Shown: positions 1-8,963, counted from the first letter of the stretch. The stretch is 64,000 nucleotides of DNA from Pricia antarctica (GCF_900101815.1 NZ_FNAO01000005.1:310001-374000), one strand, 5' to 3'. Notes: generated by a model from the letters alone, not told the origin. A program made the numbers and translations.

Positions 1-478
1 CTCCATCATTCGGACTGTTGAATCGTTTACCTTCGTAATTGTCGACCCATGTTTTGTATTCGGGTTTAGGATCGTTGACCGCAGTTTTCATTTGTACTAC
101 TCGACGTTCACCGTGTTGTAGAAGTACGAGGGCTCCATCGGGACTCAGCAAAAGTCCGTTCGAACCCGGTTCATTACCGTAGGAACCTTTGCCCAGATAT
201 CCCGAAGGATATAAGTATTCGGAAGTCTTTCCCTTGGCATCAATTTTAAATACTTTGTTGTTTGGGATATCCGAAAAAAGCAGATAATCACCATTGGCAA
301 TCCACAAAGGACCTTCCGTCCATGTAAATCCCTGACCGATAACCTCGATTTCAGCGTTCGGGTCGATACGCTCGAGGGCCTCGTCTTCCAAAATCTCAAT
401 GGAAAATTGATGTTTCTTTTCTTGGGAAGCTACCGTGACCGATACCGCCGCACAAGCTAAAAATAGGATGGACTTCAT
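1..478 (-). CDS. SMP-30/gluconolactonase-family protein, N-terminal part (runs off the window)
   Basis: The reverse strand from the ATG at 478 reads through to the window edge without a stop, giving 159 codons. The first 18 or so residues (MKSILFLACAAVSVTVAS) look like a signal peptide, so the protein is probably exported. The segment around residues 54-75, with an EGPLW motif followed by an LLFSDIPNNKVFKID-like stretch, is the first blade of the SMP-30/gluconolactonase beta-propeller; the Glu of EGPLW is a metal ligand in that family. These enzymes hydrolyse sugar lactones. The neighbouring kdgK-kdgA pair on the same strand suggests uronate or aldonate catabolism, but the substrate is inferred. 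The C-terminal part lies outside the window. Confidence 0.85.
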   Translation of the reverse strand, partial: MKSILFLACAAVSVTVASQEKKHQFSIEILEDEALERIDPNAEIEVIGQGFTWTEGPLWIANGDYLLFSDIPNNKVFKIDAKGKTSEYLYPSGYLGKGSYGNEPGSNGLLLSPDGALVLLQHGERRVVQMKTAVNDPKPEYKTWVDNYEGKRFNSPNDG

Positions 479-705
479 CATTGTTTTGCTTTTTTTTGTT
501 GGCTAAAAAACTGATTCACGGTCGGAGTGATCAGGAGTATTATGGTCATCGCCGACAGGCTAAGGTCAAAGTTCATTGACGCAGGTTTCGAACGTGACCG
601 CCTTGCCCTCGAACTTTGGTTCTCTTCGACCGACGATTTCATTTTTATTGGTTATTTACAGGAACAACCCGCGTGGCGGCACCTTTATATCTCTACTTTT
701 TCTAT
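479..705. other. Intergenic stretch with no firm gene
   Basis: No convincing gene is seen between the lactonase start and the palindromic repeat. A minus-strand open frame of about 54 codons (starting near 640) ends in a TGA that overlaps the lactonase ATG by one base. It has a hydrophobic run near its end, but I see no family signature. A plus-strand frame from 527 runs into the repeat and is probably spurious. Confidence 0.4.
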
Positions 706-865
706 GAACTCATTTAGACTTTTTCTTTTACCTACGAATATCACATTTTGAGGCCATATTTCCTCATTTTTGAAAACCGTAGCCCTGCTATGCTATTAAA
801 AAATGACTTCATCTGACCTCAAAAGCCGATATTCTCGGTTCCAAACAATACCCCTAAATGAGTTC
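706..865. repeat. 160-bp long-hairpin interspersed repeat, copy 1
   Basis: The element starts with GAACTCATTTAG and ends with its reverse complement CTAAATGAGTTC. The two halves are imperfectly complementary along their length, with an apex at GTAGCCCTGCTA, so a single strand could fold into one long hairpin. The same sequence recurs at 7565-7724 (inverted) and 51673-51831. This copy ends 14 bp past the kdgA stop codon and lies between kdgA and the lactonase gene on the same strand. It has no coding capacity. Its function is unknown; termination or transcript-end protection is possible. Confidence 0.85.
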
Positions 866-879
866 TATGTGTAAATCGC

Positions 880-1521
880 TTATCGGTCGTTGGGGATGAG
901 TTTTAAGAATTTTTCTGCGATTGCGGTAATCTTTTTAAAGTCCGCCTCCGTTGTAACATTGCTTTTGACCAGACTGCTTCCCAGTCCTACCCCATCGATA
1001 CCCGCTTCGAACCAATCCCGCATATTGCTTTCGTCAACGCCCCCGACCGCAAAAAAGGAAGCGGAGTCAAAAGGACCTTTGAGGGATTTAAAATATGAAA
1101 TTCCCAAGTCCCCCGCTGGAAACAGTTTTATAATATCGGCGCCATAGACCAGCGCATCGGCGACCTCGGTAGGACTCATGGCGCCCATCAATACAGGTAT
1201 ACCGTTAGCATTGCCTACTTCCGCCACTGTTTTGTTTGTATTTGGAGTCACCAAAAATTGCGCTCCGCCTGCAATCGCCTGTTTCGCCAAATCGGAGGTA
1301 ACTACCGTTCCGGCCCCGATCAGGACGTCTGGATGATGCTTGCGTGCTTTTTCGATCGCTTCGGCAAAACCCGGGGTATTGGTCGTAATCTCCAAAACCT
1401 GTATTCCACCCGCCACTAGCGCATCTACCGTCCGCGCTACCGAAGCCTGTTCCCTCAACCTGATGATGGAAATCAACTTAGCGGAGAGGATGCGGTCGAT
1501 TATGTCTTGTTTTATAATCAT
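880..1521 (-). CDS. 2-keto-3-deoxy-6-phosphogluconate (KDPG) aldolase
   Basis: This 213-residue protein has the class I aldolase features of the KDPG/KHG aldolase family: Glu44 in LEITTNTP, the phosphate-binding VTPNTN region, and the Schiff-base lysine Lys132 in GADIIKLFPAGD. It cleaves KDPG to pyruvate and glyceraldehyde 3-phosphate in the cytoplasm. The start codon overlaps the end of kdgK by 4 nt (1518-1521), so the two are translationally coupled: KdgK phosphorylates KDG and this enzyme splits the product. That supports a uronate route (for example alginate or pectin breakdown) or an Entner-Doudoroff branch. Length is typical for the family. Confidence 0.95.
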   Translation of the reverse strand: MIIKQDIIDRILSAKLISIIRLREQASVARTVDALVAGGIQVLEITTNTPGFAEAIEKARKHHPDVLIGAGTVVTSDLAKQAIAGGAQFLVTPNTNKTVAEVGNANGIPVLMGAMSPTEVADALVYGADIIKLFPAGDLGISYFKSLKGPFDSASFFAVGGVDESNMRDWFEAGIDGVGLGSSLVKSNVTTEADFKKITAIAEKFLKLIPNDR

Positions 1522-2525
1522 CGTATGACGTGTCCCGAAATATTTCCTTCGACTATCGAATTGATCTCCTGTTCGCTACTGGTATGGATATCACCAATCA
1601 TCGTATGTTTTAATGCAAAGGCGGCCGTAGCGAAATCGATAGCTTTTTGTTGATGCCAGCCGTTCCCCAATGCATGCAGAAAACCCGCTGCAAAAGCATC
1701 TCCGGTACCAAAGCGATCTGTAATTTCGATGGAATACGTATTTGAAATTATGGGTTCATCCCCTGAAATAAAGGCCCCTCCCACTTGGTTTACCGAAGCG
1801 GAGCTGTGATCACGGATGGTAAACGCTAGCTGCTTTACCCCAAACACATGTCTTGCCTTTCGGAGGGCGTCGAGGGTCTGGTCGGTGTGATTGTTGCCGT
1901 TGAAGGTCAAACCATATACATCTTTTAGTACGCCAATGTTACCGAAAACCAAATCGGTATGTTGCAAAATCCGATTAAAAATCGTTTTTGCGGTATCGGA
2001 ATTTTCCCAAAGGCTTCTTCGATAGTTCAGGTCAAAACTGACCTTTACCCCCATTTCTTCGGCTGTTTGTACTGCCAAAAGGCATTCTTCCGCGCATTGT
2101 TTCGACAAGGCAGGCGTGATTCCCGAAACATGCAGCCATTTTTGATTTTTAAGGATATGCTCCCAATCGAACTCCCCCTCTTTTATGCCAGCTATTGCCG
2201 ATTCGGCCCTATCGTAAACCACCCGCGAGGGGCGGATAGAACTACCCAGCTCGATAAAGTAAGTGCCTATTCGATGGCCTCCTTCGAGAATATTTTCGGT
2301 GGATACATGGAACCGGTCGAGGGATTGCCGAGCGGCCTGGCCCATTGGATTATCAGGTAACTTACTGATAAACTGGACATTGTTTCCCAAACAGGCCAAA
2401 GATACGGCCACATTAGATTCAGATCCGGCGTAATCTACAGCAAATAACGACGTGGTACTAAGCCGGTCGGCCTGACCCGTGGGAACAAGCCGTAGCATGA
2501 TTTCACCAAAAGTGGAAAAGGACAT
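1518..2525 (-). CDS. kdgK: 2-keto-3-deoxygluconate kinase, PfkB family
   Basis: This 335-residue ribokinase/PfkB sugar kinase has the N-terminal substrate-binding signature GSESNVAVSLACLG (about residues 34-47) and the C-terminal PfkB signature DRFGTGDAFAAG (from residue 270), where Asp276 is the expected catalytic base. It phosphorylates KDG with ATP to KDPG. The assignment to KDG over other sugars rests on the 4-nt overlap with the KDPG aldolase gene downstream. It begins 53 nt after rimO on the same strand, so it may be read from the rimO promoter or from its own. Confidence 0.9.
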   Translation of the reverse strand: MSFSTFGEIMLRLVPTGQADRLSTTSLFAVDYAGSESNVAVSLACLGNNVQFISKLPDNPMGQAARQSLDRFHVSTENILEGGHRIGTYFIELGSSIRPSRVVYDRAESAIAGIKEGEFDWEHILKNQKWLHVSGITPALSKQCAEECLLAVQTAEEMGVKVSFDLNYRRSLWENSDTAKTIFNRILQHTDLVFGNIGVLKDVYGLTFNGNNHTDQTLDALRKARHVFGVKQLAFTIRDHSSASVNQVGGAFISGDEPIISNTYSIEITDRFGTGDAFAAGFLHALGNGWHQQKAIDFATAAFALKHTMIGDIHTSSEQEINSIVEGNISGHVIR

Positions 2526-2578
2526 TGACTGGTTGATTTTCCTCTAAAGTAAGGAAAAAAAGTAAAGTGCGGAACCTG

Positions 2579-3958
2579 TTATGAATTCTTTGCAAACCTT
2601 ACGACTTCTTTGCGTTTTCTTTGATGTCGCTCAGGCCCGGCTTCCGGTTTTAGATTCGCGCAAGGCTCTCCATACAGGTCGAAATCGGCAGCCTCGGTGA
2701 TTTTGATATCGGTGAATTCCCCCTGCTTCACGTAGAATTTAGAAGCATCAATAAGCACCTCGTTATCGACATCGGGAGAATCGAATTCCGTACGGCCGAT
2801 GAAATAATTGCCTTCCTTTCGGTCGATGATACAACGGAAAGTCTTTCCTATTTTCTCTTGATTGAGTTCCCATGAGATTTGGGACTGGATTTCCATGATT
2901 TCGTTGGCACGCTCTTGCTTGATTTCTTCGGGTACATCATCGGTTAAATGATACGCATGCGTATCTTCCTCATGGCTATAGGTAAAACAGCCCAACCGCT
3001 CGAACCGCATTGCCGTCACCCAATTTTTCAAGGTCAGAAAATCGGCCTCGGTCTCGCCGGGATATCCAACGATCAGCGTAGTACGGATTGTCATTTCAGG
3101 TACTGCCGCCCTAAATTCTTTCAACAACTGGGTAGTCTTCGCCTCCGTTGTACCCCGGCGCATACTTTTTAAGATGCTATCGGAAATATGTTGTAGGGGA
3201 ATATCAATATAATTACAAACTTTAGGCTGCCGCTTCATCACGTCTAAAACATCCATCGGGAAACCTGTGGGGAAGGCATAATGTAATCGTATCCATTCGA
3301 TACCCTCTACCTTGACCAGGTTTTCAAGTAGTTCGGCAAGGTTCCGTTTTTTGTAAAGATCAAGTCCGTAGTAGGTAAGATCTTGCGCAATCAAAATTAA
3401 TTCTTTAACGCCGTTTGCAGCTAGTTTTTCAGCTTCGCTTACCAGGTCTTCAATCGGCTTGCTTCTGTGCTTGCCCCTCATCAGGGGAATCGCACAAAAG
3501 GAACAGGGCCGGTCACAGCCCTCGGCAATTTTCAAATAGGCGTAATTTTTTGGAGTCGTAGTTAAACGCTCGCCAATCAGCTCATGCTTGTAATCGGCGC
3601 CCAAGGCCTCTAACAAATTCGGCAGTTCACTGGTGCCGAAATACGCGTCCACATCAGGAATCTCCTTTTGCAGATCCGGCTTATAGCGTTCGCTCAGGCA
3701 TCCGGTTACAAAAACCTTGTCGACCTCGCCGGCTTCCTTTTTTTGAACGTACTCCAAAATAGTATTGACACTTTCTTCCTTGGCATTGGCAATAAATCCA
3801 CAGGTATTGATGACCACCACGTTACCTTCCTCTTCATGCACCACTTCTTTATCGTTGGCCCGCAATTGCCCCATGAGCACTTCGGAGTCGTACACATTTT
3901 TGGAACAGCCCAAAGTGACTACGTTGATTTTATTTGTTTTGAGGGATTTTGTACGCAT
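2579..3958 (-). CDS. rimO: Ribosomal protein uS12 methylthiotransferase RimO
   Basis: This 459-residue radical-SAM methylthiotransferase modifies the conserved aspartate of ribosomal protein uS12. The N-terminal UPF0004 domain carries three cysteines (Cys18, Cys53, Cys87) for the auxiliary Fe-S cluster. The radical-SAM motif C-x3-C-x2-C is at Cys148, Cys152 and Cys155 (GCDRPCSFCAIP). A C-terminal TRAM domain follows, at about residues 365-435. The short basic tail (RHQRKRKEV) is unremarkable. A well-formed promoter lies just upstream (3976-4009). The order ftsY, then rimO, with the amidase gene between, is a variation on a common Flavobacteriia neighbourhood. Confidence 0.96.
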   Translation of the reverse strand: MRTKSLKTNKINVVTLGCSKNVYDSEVLMGQLRANDKEVVHEEEGNVVVINTCGFIANAKEESVNTILEYVQKKEAGEVDKVFVTGCLSERYKPDLQKEIPDVDAYFGTSELPNLLEALGADYKHELIGERLTTTPKNYAYLKIAEGCDRPCSFCAIPLMRGKHRSKPIEDLVSEAEKLAANGVKELILIAQDLTYYGLDLYKKRNLAELLENLVKVEGIEWIRLHYAFPTGFPMDVLDVMKRQPKVCNYIDIPLQHISDSILKSMRRGTTEAKTTQLLKEFRAAVPEMTIRTTLIVGYPGETEADFLTLKNWVTAMRFERLGCFTYSHEEDTHAYHLTDDVPEEIKQERANEIMEIQSQISWELNQEKIGKTFRCIIDRKEGNYFIGRTEFDSPDVDNEVLIDASKFYVKQGEFTDIKITEAADFDLYGEPCANLKPEAGPERHQRKRKEVVRFAKNS

Positions 3959-3975
3959 ACATTTTTATTGGGATG

Positions 3976-4009
3976 CAAAAATACGATAAATACCGGGTCG
4001 TTAGAACAA
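3976..4009 (-). promoter_or_regulatory. Bacteroidota-type promoter of rimO
   Basis: On the minus strand TATTTTTG (3976-3983) matches the -7 consensus TAnnTTTG, and a TTG (4007-4009) lies 23 nt upstream, at the long edge of the usual spacer range. It sits 18 nt before the rimO start codon. Confidence 0.5.
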
Positions 4010-4134
4010 TCGCCATCTTATTAACGGACAATAGCATCGCTATCGAAACCTAGCTACATCAACATGAAATTATCGTGCAAGCCCGAAAGGGGAACTTTAA
4101 AGAATTTTCAAAATAATGAACACTAGCAACGATA

Positions 4135-5817
4135 TCAATTCGAATACCTCGATGGCATTCTTCGTATGTGGGTAGCCTCTTCAAAGGCCTTTCCTAGCTG
4201 TAGTAATTTTTCTTCATGAAACGATTTGGCGATAAAGGTCAAACCGATCGGCTCCCCATCTATCGTATACCCCATCGGTACTGTTAGCGCCGGATATTTC
4301 GCGACGGCTGCATACCCGGCATGGTAATTATTGATAGATAGGATGGCATCTAGATTGTATTCATCTAGCGCCGTATCAAAAAACGAACGTCCGTTTTTTT
4401 CTAAGGTGGATTTGATTTTATCCAAACCTTCGGCCGTGGTTGAATCAGCCATTATTCCTTCGAACAGCGACTGTCCGTAGGGAATACGGGTCAAGGAATC
4501 GGCAGCGTTAAAGACAATGGCGTCCTCAATCGACTGGATTTCAACCGCTTGCTTATTTTTCACTTGAGTCTTGATATATTTTGGAAGGTCATTGCGCATA
4601 TCAACGTTCAAGATACTTAGAAAACCATCCATATTGACCTCTGGAGGTGTGAATTCGATAATTTCCGCTCCCGCTTCCCTCATATTTTGAACGGTGCTTT
4701 TATAAATGGAATCTTCCTTTATAAGGGTAACCATAGCCCCAAAGCGTTTACCTTTTAATGAAGTGCTTTCGGTAACGGATTTCAAGTAATCGATATCCGC
4801 AGCTACCGATTTAGAATCCGTATCATCTTTACCGGTCATAGCGGAAAGTAAGATGGCGTTGTCCGTGACATTTTTGGTCATGGGCCCCGGTGTATCCAAG
4901 GTACTGGAAATGGGCACGATGCCGGTTCGGCTCAAAAGTCCTACCGTAGGTTTGAGTCCCACGACCGAGTTTTGACTGCTAGGGGATAAAATTGAACCGG
5001 AAGTCTCTGTACCTACCGCGGCCACGGCATAATTGGCAGCGACCGAGGTGCCGCTACCGGCACTGGAACCGCCCGTTTCAAAAACCCGTCTCCCATAAGG
5101 GTTAAGGGTCTGTCCGCCAACGGCGCTATAGCCTACGGGACATCCCTCGCATAAAAAATAGGCCCATTCACTCAGGTTGACCTTGCCTAAAATCAATGCC
5201 CCGTTCTTTTTCAGTCGTTGGGCGATAAAAGAATCATCGGTGGTATTATCCATCAAAGCAATCGATCCGGCACTGGTTTTCATCCCCGAAGCCCCGATAT
5301 TATCCTTTAATAAAATGGGCATCCCGAAAATAGGATGGCGTTTTTCGTTGGGATTCACCACTACAGCGGCATCGCATTTTCGTGCCTCGGTAACGACATT
5401 TTCGTTCAGGGCCAAAATGGTGTTCAAGGTCGTTTCATTATCCAGCTCATACCTATACATCCTGAAGAGATAAAACAATACAAGCCGTTCGTAACTTAAC
5501 TTACCGGATGCAATGTGCGATTGTAGCGTGGGGATATCCTGTTCCAAAACCAAAGGCTTTAGCGCTTCATACGCCTCATCATCAAATTTGGAAACCTCAG
5601 CGTACAGGGGCCGGAAAACCTCGTTTTTATCCAACACTTTCGATTGAATCAGTTTGTAACGCATCCGTTCGATTTCATGATCTTGATTGGCGATCACTTC
5701 GGCGGAATCGTTGTAGGGTTTCCAGAGAACGACATCGGCCGCAGCTTCCTTTTTATCCTCGTGACAAGAAAAAAGACATAGGGCAATACCGGTAACGCAA
5801 AGAATTTTTTTAAGCAT
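4135..5817 (-). CDS. Lipoprotein amidase, amidase-signature family
   Basis: This 560-residue amidase-signature enzyme begins with a lipoprotein signal peptide; Cys18 in CLFSC is the likely lipidated residue, so it is probably anchored in the cell envelope. The Ser-cisSer-Lys triad can be placed at Lys171 (LLKDNI), the Ser251/252 pair (GGSSAGSGTS) and Ser275 (ETSGSI). It hydrolyses amide bonds; the natural substrate is not evident. It starts only 3 nt after the ftsY stop codon, so it is probably co-transcribed with ftsY. It is unlikely to be GatA, which lacks a lipoprotein signal and sits with GatB/C functions. Confidence 0.9.
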   Translation of the reverse strand: MLKKILCVTGIALCLFSCHEDKKEAAADVVLWKPYNDSAEVIANQDHEIERMRYKLIQSKVLDKNEVFRPLYAEVSKFDDEAYEALKPLVLEQDIPTLQSHIASGKLSYERLVLFYLFRMYRYELDNETTLNTILALNENVVTEARKCDAAVVVNPNEKRHPIFGMPILLKDNIGASGMKTSAGSIALMDNTTDDSFIAQRLKKNGALILGKVNLSEWAYFLCEGCPVGYSAVGGQTLNPYGRRVFETGGSSAGSGTSVAANYAVAAVGTETSGSILSPSSQNSVVGLKPTVGLLSRTGIVPISSTLDTPGPMTKNVTDNAILLSAMTGKDDTDSKSVAADIDYLKSVTESTSLKGKRFGAMVTLIKEDSIYKSTVQNMREAGAEIIEFTPPEVNMDGFLSILNVDMRNDLPKYIKTQVKNKQAVEIQSIEDAIVFNAADSLTRIPYGQSLFEGIMADSTTAEGLDKIKSTLEKNGRSFFDTALDEYNLDAILSINNYHAGYAAVAKYPALTVPMGYTIDGEPIGLTFIAKSFHEEKLLQLGKAFEEATHIRRMPSRYSN

Positions 5818-5820
5818 ATT

Positions 5821-6774
5821 TTATCCGAAAAAAGAATCGACGAACTCATATTTATTGAACACCTGCAAATCTTCGACCCCTTCCCCTACCCCAATGTACT
5901 TCACGGGAATCTGGAACTGGTCGGATATACCGATGACGACTCCGCCTTTTGCGGTTCCGTCCAGTTTTGTGACGGCCAGCGCTGTGACTTCCGTCGCCTT
6001 GGTGAATTGCTTAGCTTGCTCAAACGCATTTTGTCCCGTTGATCCGTCAAGCACCAATAATACCTCGTGAGGCGTATCGTCTACCACTTTTTGCATGACT
6101 CTTTTGACTTTCGTCAGCTCGTTCATCAGGTTTACCTTGTTGTGCAACCGTCCTGCGGTGTCAATAATGACCACATCGGCATTTTGTTTAACCGCGGAGC
6201 TGAGCGTATCGAACGCTACCGAAGCCGGATCGCTGCCCATTTTCTGTTTTACGAGGGGCACCTCTACCCTATCTGCCCAAACCTGTAATTGATCGATGGC
6301 TGCCGCGCGAAATGTATCTGCGGCACCTAAAACTACCTTAAGTCCCTGTTTTTTGAATTGATAGGCCAATTTACCTATCGTGGTCGTTTTACCCACGCCA
6401 TTAACGCCGACCACCATAATCACGTAGGGTTTTTTATCCCTAGGAATATCATAGTCCGTGGCTTCCCCGGAATTGGTCTCTGAAAGCAGGCCGGCAATCT
6501 CTTCGCGAAGAATCGCGTTGAGCTCATCCGTGCCCATATATTTATCCTTGGAAACACGGGCCTCGATACGTTCAATGATTTTTAGGGTGGTGTTCACCCC
6601 CACATCCGAGGTGACCAACACTTCCTCCAAATTATCGAGTACATCATCGTCTACCTTGGACTTTCCGGCAACGGCTTTGCCAAGCTTTGAGAAAAAGGAG
6701 TACTTGGACTTTTCAAGTCCCTTATCAAGGGTTTCTTTTTTTTGAGAAGAAAAAATATTCTTAAATAGGCTCAT
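5821..6774 (-). CDS. ftsY: Signal recognition particle receptor FtsY
   Basis: This 317-residue SRP-family GTPase couples ribosome-SRP complexes to the membrane translocon. It has the NG-domain motifs: P-loop GVNGVGKTT (about 123-131), DTFRAAAIDQL (153-163), DTAGR (205-209) and TKLDG (269-273). The acidic A-domain is very short, as in many Bacteroidota. It has its own promoter directly downstream of the terminator of the ribosomal protein operon, and the amidase gene follows after 3 nt. Confidence 0.97.
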   Translation of the reverse strand: MSLFKNIFSSQKKETLDKGLEKSKYSFFSKLGKAVAGKSKVDDDVLDNLEEVLVTSDVGVNTTLKIIERIEARVSKDKYMGTDELNAILREEIAGLLSETNSGEATDYDIPRDKKPYVIMVVGVNGVGKTTTIGKLAYQFKKQGLKVVLGAADTFRAAAIDQLQVWADRVEVPLVKQKMGSDPASVAFDTLSSAVKQNADVVIIDTAGRLHNKVNLMNELTKVKRVMQKVVDDTPHEVLLVLDGSTGQNAFEQAKQFTKATEVTALAVTKLDGTAKGGVVIGISDQFQIPVKYIGVGEGVEDLQVFNKYEFVDSFFG

Positions 6775-6796
6775 GGATACACTAGATTGATTGTTC

Positions 6797-6829
6797 CAAA
6801 GATAAGAAAGTAGAAGTCAAGTCCACAAA
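6797..6829 (-). promoter_or_regulatory. Bacteroidota-type promoter of ftsY
   Basis: TATCTTTG (complement of 6797-6804) is a full -7 match, with TTTG (complement of 6826-6829) 21 nt upstream. The -33 element overlaps the T-tract of the preceding terminator, so termination and initiation are packed together. Confidence 0.55.
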
Positions 6830-6858
6830 AAAAGCCCCAACCTATCGGTTGGAGCTTT
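6827..6858 (-). terminator. Rho-independent terminator of rpmB-rpmG-DUF4295
   Basis: On the minus strand AAAGCTCCAACC, a GATA loop and GGTTGGGGCTTT form a stem with one G:T wobble, followed by a T-run. It lies 21 bp past the DUF4295 stop codon. Confidence 0.75.
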
Positions 6859-6879
6859 ATATAGTATTAAATATACAAT

Positions 6880-7032
6880 TTAATGTTTGGACAACCATTC
6901 GTTGACCATTTCGGGGGCCATAACCGATTCCACGAAAATATAAGCCCCACTTTTGGGCGACTTGACCATTTTAATGGCCTTGGTCAATCTTTTTGAACTT
7001 GTCTGTAAGGTTGCTACCGTCTTCTTTGCCAT
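6880..7032 (-). CDS. DUF4295 family small protein
   Basis: A 50-residue basic protein beginning MAKKTVATLQTSS and ending NEWLSKH. It matches the DUF4295 family, which in Bacteroidota is almost always encoded directly after rpmB and rpmG and before ftsY, the arrangement seen here. It starts 10 nt after the rpmG stop codon. A ribosome-associated role is suggested by context only; no activity is known. The terminator at 6827-6858 closes the operon. Confidence 0.9.
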   Translation of the reverse strand: MAKKTVATLQTSSKRLTKAIKMVKSPKSGAYIFVESVMAPEMVNEWLSKH

Positions 7033-7042
7033 GGTGTAGTAC

Positions 7043-7225
7043 TTATTTTATTTCTTTATGAACCGTCATCTTCTTCAAGATCGGATTGAATTTTTTAATT
7101 TCCATCCTTCCCGGCGTATTCTTTTTGTTCTTGGTCGTAATGTAACGTGAAGTACCCGGCTGACCGGACTCTTTATGTTCGGTACATTCCAAAATTACCT
7201 GTACTCTGTTGCCTTTTTTTGCCAT
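7043..7225 (-). CDS. rpmG: 50S ribosomal protein bL33
   Basis: A 60-residue bL33 protein ([18 protein letters not shown]...). It has a single cysteine, so it is the zinc-free type; the two CxxC pairs of the zinc-binding form are absent. It lies 12 nt after rpmB and 10 nt before the DUF4295 gene in one operon. Confidence 0.97.
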   Translation of the reverse strand: MAKKGNRVQVILECTEHKESGQPGTSRYITTKNKKNTPGRMEIKKFNPILKKMTVHKEIK

Positions 7226-7237
7226 CTTCTAGTATAT

Positions 7238-7483
7238 TTAAGCGGATTTTTTTACAAATCCCTGTGCCCTTGCTTCCTTGATAACAGCGGAGATACCTCT
7301 TTTATTGATGATTTTCAATGCCTTTGCAGATACCTTCAAAACGACCCAACGGTCTTCCTCTGGAAGATAAAAACGTTTCTTGGAAAGATTCACGTTGAAC
7401 CTTCTTCTGGTCTTGTTGATGGAGAACGATACGTTGTTACCGAACATGGCTCTCTTTCCCGTAATTTCACAAACTTTTGACAT
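7238..7483 (-). CDS. rpmB: 50S ribosomal protein bL28
   Basis: An 81-residue bL28 protein (MSKVCEITGKRAMFGNNVSF...), first gene of the rpmB-rpmG-DUF4295 operon. A near-perfect Bacteroidota promoter (7511-7541) lies upstream, giving a short leader of about 20 nt. Confidence 0.97.
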   Translation of the reverse strand: MSKVCEITGKRAMFGNNVSFSINKTRRRFNVNLSKKRFYLPEEDRWVVLKVSAKALKIINKRGISAVIKEARAQGFVKKSA

Positions 7484-7510
7484 TGCGCTGATTTTTCTTT
7501 AAACAGGGTG

Positions 7511-7541
7511 CAAATTTATATCATTTTTATGGATGGACAAA
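7511..7541 (-). promoter_or_regulatory. Bacteroidota-type promoter of rpmB operon
   Basis: TAAATTTG (complement of 7511-7518) and TTTG (complement of 7538-7541) are separated by 19 nt, an ideal match to the Bacteroidota housekeeping sigma factor consensus. Confidence 0.75.
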
Positions 7542-7564
7542 ACAATAGTTTACATTTTTAGAAT

Positions 7565-7724
7565 GAACTCATTTAGATCTTTTGTTTGGAACCGAGAATA
7601 TCGGCTTTTGTGGCCAGATGAAGTCATTTTTTAGCAGCATAGCAGGGCTACGGTGATTAAAAATGGGGAAATATGGCCTCAAAATGTGATATTCGCAGGT
7701 AAAACAAAAGGTCTAAACGAGTTC
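7565..7724. repeat. 160-bp long-hairpin interspersed repeat, copy 2 (inverted)
   Basis: This copy has the same length and termini as the element at 706-865 but the opposite orientation. It begins GAACTCATTTAG and ends CTAAACGAGTTC. The last 12 bp overlap the 3' end of cinA and encode its final three residues and stop codon. It lies between cinA and the rpmB promoter. Confidence 0.85.
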
Positions 7725-8963
7725 AACTTCTTTCTGCAGCATCTCAAGCGCCTTGTTCACCGTCTTTTGGATAATCCGTTCCCGATGATTGCCCATATTG
7801 AATTTCTCGGCGAAAAGACCTTTTGGGGAGGCAATGGCAATATATACCGTGCCGATTTCGGCATCGGAATCTCCTTTTGTGGGACCGGCGTTTCCCGTAG
7901 TAGCTATGGCAAAATCGGTTTTCAAAAGTTTTTTTACATTTTCTGCCATGGCTTTGGCGACCTCGGCGCTCACCACGGAATGCTTTTCGATCATTGCGCC
8001 GGATACTTGCAAAACATCTACCTTAGTCTCCGTGGCATAGCTTACAACGCTACCCTTAAAGTAGGCCGAAGCACCGGACAAGGCCGTCAATTGCTGTGCT
8101 ATTCTTCCCCCGGTACAACTTTCCGCGGTAGCCAGGGTCATCTTCCTTTTGGTAAGCAGTTTAGCGACGACTTCCTCGAGCGTTTCCTCATCCTCTATAC
8201 CATATATAATGTCACCAATCAGAGGATTCAACTTTTCAAACTCGCTTTCAATGGTATCTTCCAATACTTTTCGATCAGCGCCTTTGGCCGTCAACCGTAA
8301 CCTTACCCTTCCCAAACTGGGCAAATAGGCCAATTTTACATAGGATGGAAGGCCATTCTCCCAATCCTCTATTTTATCTGCAATCGCACTTTCGCCCAGA
8401 CCATAAGTGACTAAAGTTCTATGAAGGATAAAAGGACGCTTGAATTGCTCGGTAATTTTTGGGATGACCGCATTCGTTATCAAATTTTTCATCTCGAAAG
8501 GCACGCCGGGAAGCGACACAAAGGCCGTTTCACCAGATAGCATCCACATTCCTGGAGCGGTACCATACTCGTTTTTTAGTACGGTCGCCTTTGAGGGCAC
8601 CATAGCCTGTTTTCTGTTGATATCGGAAATGGGGGTCGACGTGATATATTTTTTAAAAAGATGTTCTACATGTGCCAAAACATCGGGGTCTTCGACCAAA
8701 GTGTCATCGAAGAATTCGCAAAAAACATGTTTTGTAATATCGTCTTTGGTCGGGCCCAGACCACCGGTTACGATAACGACGCTTACCCGCTTTTTGGCAT
8801 CTTCAAGGGCCTGAAGAATATGCTCCCTATCATCTTGTACGGACGTGATTTGATAGACCGATACTCCAATTTTGGTCAATTCTTTCGCGATAAATGCGGA
8901 ATTGGTGTCCACAATCTGGCCAATGAGAATCTCATCGCCTATGGTGATTATCTCTGCGTACAT
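7713..8963 (-). CDS. cinA: CinA: MoCF-like domain plus NMN deamidase (PncC) domain
   Basis: This 416-residue competence/damage-inducible CinA protein has an N-terminal molybdopterin-binding-like domain (about 1-170, with [11 protein letters not shown]), which in relatives is an ADP-ribose pyrophosphatase. A C-terminal CinA/PncC domain starts at about 260, with AESCTGG at 280-286 and Ser282 as the expected nucleophile for nicotinamide mononucleotide deamidation. The start ATG overlaps the stop of the HPt gene by one base (TAATG), so the two are coupled. The last codons (ELV and the TAG stop) are provided by the terminal repeat of the palindromic element at 7565-7724. Confidence 0.95.
   Translation of the reverse strand: MYAEIITIGDEILIGQIVDTNSAFIAKELTKIGVSVYQITSVQDDREHILQALEDAKKRVSVVIVTGGLGPTKDDITKHVFCEFFDDTLVEDPDVLAHVEHLFKKYITSTPISDINRKQAMVPSKATVLKNEYGTAPGMWMLSGETAFVSLPGVPFEMKNLITNAVIPKITEQFKRPFILHRTLVTYGLGESAIADKIEDWENGLPSYVKLAYLPSLGRVRLRLTAKGADRKVLEDTIESEFEKLNPLIGDIIYGIEDEETLEEVVAKLLTKRKMTLATAESCTGGRIAQQLTALSGASAYFKGSVVSYATETKVDVLQVSGAMIEKHSVVSAEVAKAMAENVKKLLKTDFAIATTGNAGPTKGDSDAEIGTVYIAIASPKGLFAEKFNMGNHRERIIQKTVNKALEMLQKEVELV

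Noticed and set aside
527-751. 74-codon plus-strand frame after the lactonase gene
   Set aside because: It runs into the hairpin repeat, has no family resemblance and no promoter.
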